NCBI GenBank assembly: GCA_964454445.1
Contig: CAYVTD010000005.1
Location: forward strand, 22,921 to 86,920
Direction: 5' to 3'
Origin: CAYVTD01 sp964454445
GTDB lineage: Bacteria > Bacteroidota > Ignavibacteria > Kapaibacteriales > UBA2268
DNA: 64,000 nucleotides
The first letter of the stretch is position 1. The number at the start of each line of letters is the position of its first letter. The position numbers and the translations under genes were made by a program. The notes beneath the pieces were generated by a model. The model had not been told where the DNA came from. It worked only from the letters and a program-made list of their open reading frames with translations, and made no database searches. Positions 43,856 to 53,100 of this stretch are shown here, one piece after another.

Positions 43856-46015
43856 ATGGCAAAACAAAATGAATATACCAAAAAAGAAAACAAGATGATA
43901 GCCATCGGTAAGATACTTAACAACGAAGTTAAGGTAATAAAAATTCTTTACGAAGGGAAAGAGCAGGAGCTCAACCTCAACTGTCCTTTCGATACTCGAA
44001 AAGTAACAAAAAAAGAAATTCTCGAGGTTTATCGAACTATCAATCTTGCCCGCAAGCTTGACAATAAAGCTGCTCTTTATGTAAAAATGAACAAAGGTTG
44101 GACCTATCATGCTCCTTTTGGCGGACACGACGGCATCCAATATGCAATAGGCAAGATATTTCGCCCGGGCAAAGATTTTCTTTTTCCTTATTATCGCGAT
44201 ATGCTAACAGTTTTTTCTGCTGGTATAACCCTTGAGGAGCTAATGCTTAACGGGTTAAGCAAAGATGCTGATGTGGCAGGTGGCGGCAGGCACATGAGCA
44301 ATCATTTTGCAAAGCCATCAATGCGTATTCAAAACGTATCTTCTTGCACTGGAAACCATTCACAACATGCAGCTGGCTTGGCACGTGCCATTAAAAAATA
44401 TGGCGGAGACGAAATTGCTATTTATTCTGCAGGCGAATCTTCTTGCTCGGAAGGCTATTTTTGGGAGGCACTTAATTGTGCCACACTCGAGATGCTGCCA
44501 GTGATGTTTGTCATTCAGAATAATAAGTACGGCATTTCGGTTCCTATTTACCAACAGACAGCAAATGCTGTAATTTCAGAGAATTACAAGGGGATGAAAA
44601 ACTTAAAGATACTTAATTGCAATGGGCGCTGTCCTTTTAATTCGATGAATACTCTGAAAACTGCTCAGGAATGGATTTTGGCTGGAAAGGGGCCAGTGCT
44701 TGTCCACGCCGATTGCGATCGTATGGGCGCACATTCAAACTCTGATCCTCATCAGCTTTACAGAACTGACGAAGAAATTGAAAAAGCTGCTACACGCGAT
44801 CCTATGCTCCAGTTGAGGTATATTATAATTAATGATATGATAGCAAGCCAAGAAGAAATAGAAAATATAGAAGAAGAAAACAAGCAATTAATCTTTGAAA
44901 CTGCCGACAAAGTAGAAGCAATGGCAGATCCGGAGGGCAGTTCATACAGCCAGTTTATTATGCCTGAACCTTTTGCAAAAGCAGGAGATAATACAGAAGT
45001 ACCAGCAGCTGAAAATGCCGAAACAATCACATATCTGCAAGGTATCAACACCGGTTTGAAAGAAGAGTTTCGGAGCAATCCTAATACATTTCTTTGGGGT
45101 CAGGATGTTGCCTCTTTTGAAAAGCAGGGCGTTTTCAATGTAAATAAGGGAATGCTAGAGGAATTTGGTACAGAAAGGATTTTTAATTCACCAATAGCAG
45201 AAAACAATATCGTGGGCACTGCAAATGGTTTTTGCCGCTATCGCGATGATATCTGGGTAGTAATCGAAGGCGCCGAATTTGCCGATTATTTTTGGCCTGC
45301 TATGGACCAACTCATCGAGCATTCGCACGAGTACTGGCGCACTAAAGGTCAGTATGCACCAAATGTAGTGATTAGGCTTGCGAGTGGTGGATATATACAA
45401 GGTGGGCTCTATCATAGTCAGAATCTTGAAGGCACATTTACAACATTGCCCGGATTACGCATAGTTAGCCCGGCATTTGCTGATGATGCTCTTGGATTGA
45501 TGCGCAATGCCATGCGCTCGAAAGGGGTAACCATGTATCTTGAGCCAAAATTTTTGTATAATTTCAAACAAGCCTCCAGCAAATTGCCCCCTGAAAACCA
45601 TATTGTTCCTTTTGGGAAAGGGAGAATAAGGAGAGAAGGGACTGATATAACTATAGTTAGTTATGGCACAGGTGTCCATCTCAGTTTGTTAGCTGCCGAA
45701 GAATTGAAAAAAGAAGGCATTTCAACAGAAATTGTCGATTTGCGCTCACTTATACCTTGGGACAAGGAGTTGGTAGTAGAGTCAATTAAAAAAACAAGTA
45801 GAGTTCTTGTAGTACACGAAGATAAGAAAACCGGAGGTTTCGGAGGTGAAATTGCATCAACGATAGCTGAAATAGCTTTTAAATACCTCGATGCCCCTGT
45901 TGGCCGTTTAGGGTCAAAGGATACGCCTGTTGGTTTTGCCAAGAGTTTAGAAAAAGCAATATTACTGAGCAAGGAAGACATCGTCGAAGCAGTGAGAAAA
46001 AGTGTCAGGTTTTAA
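43856..46015 (+). CDS. 2-oxoacid dehydrogenase E1, fused alpha and beta subunits
   Basis: 719 residues. Residues 50-360 are the alpha part with the thiamine-diphosphate segment GGDEIAIYSAGESSCSEGYFWEALNCA (GDG-type motif with drift) and FPYYRDML. Residues 390-719 are the beta part (TFLWGQDVASFEKQGVF, then FNSPIAENNIVGTANG, then IVSPAFADDALGLMRNA). This matches fused pyruvate or branched-chain 2-oxoacid dehydrogenase E1 enzymes. No E2 or E3 gene is adjacent. A GGAG site lies 6 bases upstream. Substrate choice cannot be read from the sequence. Confidence 0.9.
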   Translation: MAKQNEYTKKENKMIAIGKILNNEVKVIKILYEGKEQELNLNCPFDTRKVTKKEILEVYRTINLARKLDNKAALYVKMNKGWTYHAPFGGHDGIQYAIGKIFRPGKDFLFPYYRDMLTVFSAGITLEELMLNGLSKDADVAGGGRHMSNHFAKPSMRIQNVSSCTGNHSQHAAGLARAIKKYGGDEIAIYSAGESSCSEGYFWEALNCATLEMLPVMFVIQNNKYGISVPIYQQTANAVISENYKGMKNLKILNCNGRCPFNSMNTLKTAQEWILAGKGPVLVHADCDRMGAHSNSDPHQLYRTDEEIEKAATRDPMLQLRYIIINDMIASQEEIENIEEENKQLIFETADKVEAMADPEGSSYSQFIMPEPFAKAGDNTEVPAAENAETITYLQGINTGLKEEFRSNPNTFLWGQDVASFEKQGVFNVNKGMLEEFGTERIFNSPIAENNIVGTANGFCRYRDDIWVVIEGAEFADYFWPAMDQLIEHSHEYWRTKGQYAPNVVIRLASGGYIQGGLYHSQNLEGTFTTLPGLRIVSPAFADDALGLMRNAMRSKGVTMYLEPKFLYNFKQASSKLPPENHIVPFGKGRIRREGTDITIVSYGTGVHLSLLAAEELKKEGISTEIVDLRSLIPWDKELVVESIKKTSRVLVVHEDKKTGGFGGEIASTIAEIAFKYLDAPVGRLGSKDTPVGFAKSLEKAILLSKEDIVEAVRKSVRF

Positions 46016-46178
46016 GCGTCAGAAAAAATTGACGTTGTGAAAAAAATCGCACATAATTTGTAATTTCTTGAAAAATACAATAGTGTGTAATAAACTTGAC
46101 ACTGCGGAAAATATTTAATTATATATAAAAAAAGTGGAAAATTTTATTAAAAGTATCTATTTAATTAACAAATCTTCA

Positions 46179-46209
46179 TTGTTTATTAAATGATACTATA
46201 TTATATTTG
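46179..46209 (+). promoter_or_regulatory. Bacteroidota-type promoter of tRNA-Arg
   Basis: TTG, exactly 20 bases, then TATATTTG, about 32 bases upstream of the tRNA. Same -7 element and spacing as the UPF0251 promoter. Confidence 0.65.
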
Positions 46210-46240
46210 TAGTTTAGAGGACTAAAAGAAAAACAATTTT

Positions 46241-46314
46241 GCGCCCGTAGCTCAATAGGATAGAGTGTTGGATTCCGGTTCCAAAGGCTGGGGGTTCGAT
46301 TCCCTTCGGGCGTA
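46241..46314 (+). tRNA. tRNA-Arg (anticodon CCG)
   Basis: A 74-base cloverleaf: acceptor GCGCCCG with CGGGCGT (a G1-U72 wobble), D arm GCTC/GAGT, anticodon stem TTGGA/TCCAA with loop TTCCGGT (anticodon CCG), and T arm with loop TTCGATT. CCA is not encoded. It decodes CGG. The GGAT loop of the D arm and T loop are standard. Confidence 0.93.
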
Positions 46315-46361
46315 CGGAAATTGTAAATATTAATATTTTAAAGGAATTATAAAAGACAAAA

Positions 46362-47105
46362 ATGAAACTTGAAAGAAAAAAAGAAAACCACGAGAGTGGC
46401 GAAGAGCAATACGATTTCTCAGTAAAACGCGAACAGAAAAAAGAGAATTTACAAAGTTATTTAGAGAAAAACGGCAAAAAGGTGATGTATATCTCTTTGG
46501 CTGTTATAGTACTTACTCTCGCGTTCTTTTTGGTAAAGAACTATCTGAAGTCATCATCGGAAGAGAATCGCACTAAATCATCATTGGCTTTGTCCAGAAT
46601 ATTACCATATTATCAATATGGAGACTACGAAAGAACTCTCTATGGAGATAAAGAATCAAGGATCCGCGGTGAGCAAATCATTGGTTTAATAGATATTATT
46701 AAAGAATATAGCAGTACGGATGCGGGCAAAACAGCCGCTCTTTATGCCGGGAATATTTTTCTAATTAAAGATAGCCTTACTGAAGCGAAAAAGTATTTTG
46801 AAATAGCCAGTGGCTCCGATTCTCCGACAGTATTAGAAGGCGCGTATGCCGGATTGGGTGCAGTTTTACAACAAGAAGGCAAGTTTACTGATGCTGCAGG
46901 ATATTACGAGAAAGCATCTACAACAGCTATTAGCGAGACATCAAAAAGCAGATATAAATATTTCACAGCTATTGCTTACGAAAAAGCCGGCGATAAGGAA
47001 AAAACAGGGAAAATGCTCAACGAACTTATTGTTGAACATGAGTACACCGAATATGCTTCATTGGCAAAGCAGGATCTGGTGAGGCTTGGCATAAAAATTG
47101 AGTGA
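46362..47105 (+). CDS. TPR-like single-span membrane protein (YfgM-like)
   Basis: 247 residues. A charged cytoplasmic N-terminus of about 40 residues precedes one membrane segment (about 44-64, VMYISLAVIVLTLAFFLV), followed by tetratricopeptide-like helices (GKTAALYAGNIFLIKDSLTEAKKYFEIA, then LGAVLQQEGKFTDAAGYYEKA). The layout matches YfgM-type proteins associated with the Sec translocon or with envelope complexes. It starts 48 bases after the tRNA. Confidence 0.7.
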   Translation: MKLERKKENHESGEEQYDFSVKREQKKENLQSYLEKNGKKVMYISLAVIVLTLAFFLVKNYLKSSSEENRTKSSLALSRILPYYQYGDYERTLYGDKESRIRGEQIIGLIDIIKEYSSTDAGKTAALYAGNIFLIKDSLTEAKKYFEIASGSDSPTVLEGAYAGLGAVLQQEGKFTDAAGYYEKASTTAISETSKSRYKYFTAIAYEKAGDKEKTGKMLNELIVEHEYTEYASLAKQDLVRLGIKIE

Positions 47106-47188
47106 TTACATTATTTTATCAAGAAATTTGAAAAAAATTAGAAAAGTTTAATGAATATAAATGGTTTTTACATATTAACTATTTTTTT

Positions 47189-47193
47189 GGAGG
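47189..47193 (+). promoter_or_regulatory. Strong ribosome binding site of the giant secreted protein
   Basis: GGAGG four bases before the ATG, in the context TTGGAGGTTTTATG. The same 14-base leader stands before the 58703 gene. Confidence 0.7.
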
Positions 47194-47197
47194 TTTT

Positions 47198-50100
47198 ATG
47201 CTACGTTTGTTTCGATTAGGTATTGTACTAGCTTTCTTGGGCATCCTCACTGCTGGTGAGGGCTTTGCCCAGACAGCAGTATATTTGGCGGGACGTATTG
47301 CTCCCGGCGAGGTAAGAGTATTGGTAAAGGACTCCGATTCACTGTATATAATTAACAGAGAATTGACCGTTGCCGGAACCCTTATCATCGAGCCAGGAAC
47401 GAAGCTTTATTTCTTTCCAAACGGCAGATTGATCGACTCTGTCGGTGGAAGAATTATTGCAGACGGCTTTGCCAATGCCACTTACAAAGAGAGACCCGAT
47501 GGAATTAATCCAATCCAACCGGGTTCGCGATTCTACAGTTATGCCGATCCAGCATATTTTCTTTTTGAAAGTGCTACCGATCGCACCATTGATGTACCAA
47601 CAGTTCGCGATCTGACAGTTCACAAGGAAAAATACAACCATGTATTTAATGTTATTATCGATACTCTTAACAGAAAGATAATCGATATAGTCAGCCCTGA
47701 TGACCCGATGCTCCCGAAACTGCCCACAAATCCTAATAAATTTGTGATTCCATTACCAAACGATAAAAACAAATTCATCGTTCCTTTTGAAATTGCTTTG
47801 ATGTATGTTTCATCTCGTATGGTGGGAATGCAATATAAAGATGATATCAACCTTAACTTAAGAGCTTGGAGAAGAGTAAACGATAGAAACGTAAATATCG
47901 TAAATGAGCAAATTCGCTTCATTGGACAACTAGAAAACAACTTTTCCCAAGAATGGGGACATATTATTGTGCTTCCTGGCGCAAGAGCTGCTTTCTTCAG
48001 AAATGTAAAATTCGAAGGTTTCAGAAAAGATACAACCGTTGACAGGTTAAACAGATATAAAGCAGCATCACTTCCAGGTTTGACCGCAGATCAAGTCCAA
48101 ACACTTAACAATAAATTTAGAAATCTTACCAATGGTGCTGGTGGCGCTCTTACCACATTTTCAGTAAGAACTTGGTTGCTAAATTGCGAATTTGAAAATA
48201 ACTTCGCACGTCTTCGCGGTGGTGCATTGCAAATATTACAGGCACCCGATGGTTTCCCCAAAGACGCGCGTCTTAGCAATGATGCCATTGGATATTATAT
48301 GATAGACAAGAACCCGGCTTTGCGAGAAAGGGACGATCAATACTCATTAATAAACAGAAAAATACTAAAGATTGATAATTTAGATGAAAATTTTGCAGAG
48401 CCATGGCTTTCATCATTGCCAGTAAAGCAAGCAGCAATGTATGATTTCTATCGTCAAGCTTATGATGATGCTCGTACCGCTGTATTCCTTGGCAGAGTGA
48501 GAAACTTAAAATTTTCAGGTAATAAAGTCCAACTTGCCAATACAATCAAAAAGATTATTGGCGGTGTCGAGGTTGTAATGGACGATACCGAGGCATCATA
48601 TCCTTATGGCTATGGTGATGTTGCCGCTGGTGGTGCCATTTACATAAGTGGAAAACCTGGCGAGGAAGGCAAGGAAACTCAGATAGAAATTGGCTTGGGT
48701 GTGAATAATTCTATTAAAACAGATATGGGTGTGGTTACCTTCCCCTATAAAGATTATTTCGAAGCAATCGGCAACCAGGCAATCAATTTCCAGAGTACGA
48801 GAAGTAGCAAAGGCGCAAGAGGTGGAGCTATCTATCTTGGCGAATACACTTCTCTCATTCTTGCGGGTAAATTCAAATTTAATGAAACAAGAATACCCCA
48901 CATGGAAGATGTAATGACTGGCTCTACGGCAGGTTATTATTCGATGGGTGGTGCAGTATTCACAGAAAATACATTAGGCCGCTTACAGATAGTTGGTGGA
49001 CCTTGGAGAGATAGTTATACCAAGCAATATACAAATGGTACGACATTGTCTGAACAAGGCATCGAAAACTCGACAGAGTTTTTCAGAAATAAATCTGCCG
49101 CTGGTGGCGCTTTGTTTGTTGATGGCAATGCGGATGTCAGACCCTCACCAGTTATCGGAGGTTCAGATGCTTTGATAAAAGCCCGCGATTTTGGCTTCAA
49201 TATCAAATTTACAGAAAATGAAGCTATTTCCTGGGGTGGAGCATTGTTTGTAAAACGTAATTTCTACATTCACGGTGCTGGTGGCGTCGAATCAAACCAA
49301 CTTATCGGTTACGGCGGTAAATATCCAGTAAAATTTGATAATAACGTAGCTGGTTATGCAGGTGGCGCTATCGATGTTCGTATTCCTAATGCATACACAA
49401 TCGTAACTGACGCACAGAGAGCAGTCGAAATAGTACGTGCAGCTTTTCGTGAAAATAAAGTTGGCTACGGTATCGACGAAATGAATAAGAACCAGATTAG
49501 GGGTGGCGGTGCCATTTACGCATTGAGTGCTGACCTTAGTGTTGTGAAAGGTGTAGAATTTTTGAAAAATATGGTAATGAACGGTAACGGCGGCGCCGTT
49601 GCAATGATTCAGCCAATGACTTCGACAAAAAGATTTTTCATAACAGATCTTGACAAGATAGCTCGCAATGCTAACGGCATAGCCAATGGTTTTGTATCTT
49701 ACAACTATCCTTTCGTTTATGATACAATTAATTCAAAAATAGCTCCTGATGCTAACATGTTAACAAGATTCCTCGACAACGAAGTAATGGCTGAGGAAGA
49801 AGTAATGAATAATGCCAATTATGGTAACGGCACAGGCACAACTCAAATTGGCAAAGGAACAGACGTAACAAGCAGCAATCTGCTTGGCGTTTCTTTCATT
49901 GATGAATATATGGGCTTTGCGGTTGGTCAATTTGGTACAATCATAAAGTTCTCAAAAGGTGGCAGAACTTGGCAATATAAAAATGCTGATGCTCAGATAA
50001 CTCTTAATAGAGTTAAATTTGCTACCAATAATCAAGGCGTCATTGTTGGTAAACAAGGCGTTGTAATGAGAACAAACAACACAGGCGATACATGGCAGAC

Positions 50101-53100
50101 TATTATTCCTCCAAATTCAAATAACCCTGACCTTCACGATTTTGTTTGGGTAGGCACACAAGATGGTTATGCAGTAGGAGAACAAGGAACAATACTTAAA
50201 ACTATCGATGGTGGTCAAAGTTGGTTTGCATTGAATACTAATGTAATGCACTCTTTGCATGGAGTATTCTTCACAACAAACAATACTGGTTTTGTAGTTG
50301 GCGATAGAGGTCTTATTCTTAAAACAGATGATGCCGGAACAACCTGGAATGTGCTTATTTCCAATACATTAAACCACTTGTTTGGTATTTACTTTACAGA
50401 TGCAAACACTGGATACATTGTTGGTCAAAATGGAACTATATTAAAAACTACCAATGGTGGTCAAACTTGGTTTGCCCAAGTATCGGGCACTCCATTTAAT
50501 CTTCGCTCACTTGTGTTTTCAAACCTTACACAAGGTGTTATCGTTGGCGATTTTGGTATTATGTTAAGAACTGTAGATGCTGGAACTACTTGGAACAAAA
50601 TTGATCCAGGAACTACTTATAGTTTGAAAAATGTAACATTTCCTACAAATGATAGCGGTTATGTCGTTGGCGACTTTGGTAATATTCTCTATACAAAAGA
50701 TGGTGGTGAAAATTGGTCACGTCTCTATCCCGATGATATGAGCGTTATAGATGTTGTCCGCAGACATCCAGAAATTGGTTTACCAGAAAATGGTGTTGGT
50801 CTCGGCGGTGCAATGTTTATTTTAGATAGCATTATGCCAAACAGAGCTGGCAGAGTTGACTCAATCAACTTCAACCGCGTGAGAATCCAAAAGAACAAAG
50901 CATACACCGGAGCTGCAATTTATTCTGACAACTACGATCTTAAGCTTATTTTAAACAGATCATATATTACAGGCAACGTCGCAACATCAGACATTGGCCT
51001 TGATCAAAATGTTATTACTGGTCCCATTTGGAGAAATGACCAGGGTATCATTAGCAAGAACAAGGTATCAAGTGATCTTGCTGGAGCAATTCTTTATGGC
51101 GAAATCCAAGGTCCATTACCTTCTTATATAGGATCCGAGGCAGCCAACTCTTTCTTCGATAACGAGGCAAGATTCCTGATAAGACTTCCAGATGCACCAA
51201 ATACTAAGGGCGTGCTTGCCGGTACGACCGGTCTTGGCTATGGTGGTATCGATACACTTCGTTCAAACTATTGGGGACACACAGAAGCAAATATTTTTGC
51301 TGAGATGCAGAACATTAAATGGATTTATTTCATCAATGATAAAGGTGAGCTTGATTCTGTAAAGAATATAAATGCGAAATTGGAAACATTCTATGTGGAT
51401 ATGAATCGTAAAGACCTCAATAGGTATTATAAGAATGTTAACATAGACAGCACTTATCTAGGTTATATTTTCAATTCGACTGGTGTTCTGACACAAGGTC
51501 CACACGAATCAGCATCAAGGTTTAACTATACTCCCATTCCATTGTTCAACGACCCGAACAACCAGGAAATGTCTGGTGACGGTAGTATTCCTGAGAAACT
51601 TTTGATGTCTGCTTATGTATATGATCTTTATGATAAAGGCACCGACATTAGAATTGCAGATTATACGAAACGTAGAATGAGTCCTATCGAAGATTTTGCA
51701 GTTGGTATTCCTCCACTACTACAAAAATTTGTTAACGTCAATGGCGATATAACTTACGTAAAGAGATGGTCGAGAAATCCATTCATAGCCGATAGCATTA
51801 ATGATAAAGGCGATCTTGTATATCCAATCATCAACGATTTGCAAGAAGAATTCCAGCCCGACAAAAACGGCAATTTCTATCACCCAATTGGATATCCGCT
51901 CTATCTTGAAGCTTATGCAAATTACACAGGTGAGGCAGAGAAAACAAACTTTGACCCCAGAGCTTTGAACGAGACAGTATTCTTTGTCATAAACGAAACC
52001 ACAGGCGATTTCATCCGTGCTAATCTAAAGCAGTTGACAAATGACTCGAAAAAAGGTGTAAATACTAATTATAATATGAGAGAAACCTTCCGTGCAAGAG
52101 TGGATCTAGTTCCCGACTCTTCGGACTCCCCAACATTAAGACAGAAAACAATGCGCCGCACATTAGAAGGCTTGATGAACTTTGGTACTGGTGCATGGTT
52201 ACTTTCAAACTTATGGCAGAATCCTTATAACGAAGATAATTCGACATTGATGGGTAGAAAGTATTATGCACCAAGCACAAGATTAGCTAACTATACTAAC
52301 TTGTTCTCTAATAGACCCTCACTGCCACCATCACAGCAAACTGGCAATGTTAATTACGTTACATATTTTGCAGGTGAACGTTATAGTGCTTTACCAGCTA
52401 ACGTTGGCGATACTATTAGAATAATTTCAAGAACTGTTCTATGGCGAGAAGGTGTTGTAAAAGCATTCGATGAAGGTTTGAAATTGTATGTAACAAATTC
52501 GACCGAACCACCTATTTGGACAGGTAACATTGTCCAACTTATGACCGACACATTATTCCAACAAAATCCTTCAGAATTCCCATGGGAGTACAGACAAGGA
52601 ACATGGAGACATGATACTATTACCAACTTCCTTAACAAAATATTTGTTACCGAAGACAGACCTTATCCAGTATCAAAAGGCACATACAGCAATCTTCCGC
52701 TCTTCCATGGACGCGGTAGAGACTCTATACTTACTGTAACAGCTGAGGATACTATGCGTTACTTTGACCCACGCTCTTTCGTACATCCAGATTTATATGC
52801 TAACCTTACATATAAATGGGGAGTCGATGGTGCTTCCGGTCTTGCCAGATGGTTAATGGTCGATACAGTATATGCTAATGATAAAGAGTATAAAAACTAT
52901 AATAATCCATATTTCAATTCCAAGGGTTATCTGATGTTCAGAGGCAGACCGATTAATCCGTTTGTAGTACCCGGTGGTGAAGAAGTTTGGGTAACAGCAG
53001 AGAATTTCCCACCAAGCTTCCGAACGGTTGACATGCTAAAATATATTGGTATGGATGCTGATAATATTGAAAAATTCATACAATTATTCCCGAAATATTT

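Noticed and set aside
46019..46041. Hairpin after the E1 gene (CGTCA/TGACG) as a terminator
   Set aside because: The stem is only five pairs and no T-run follows.
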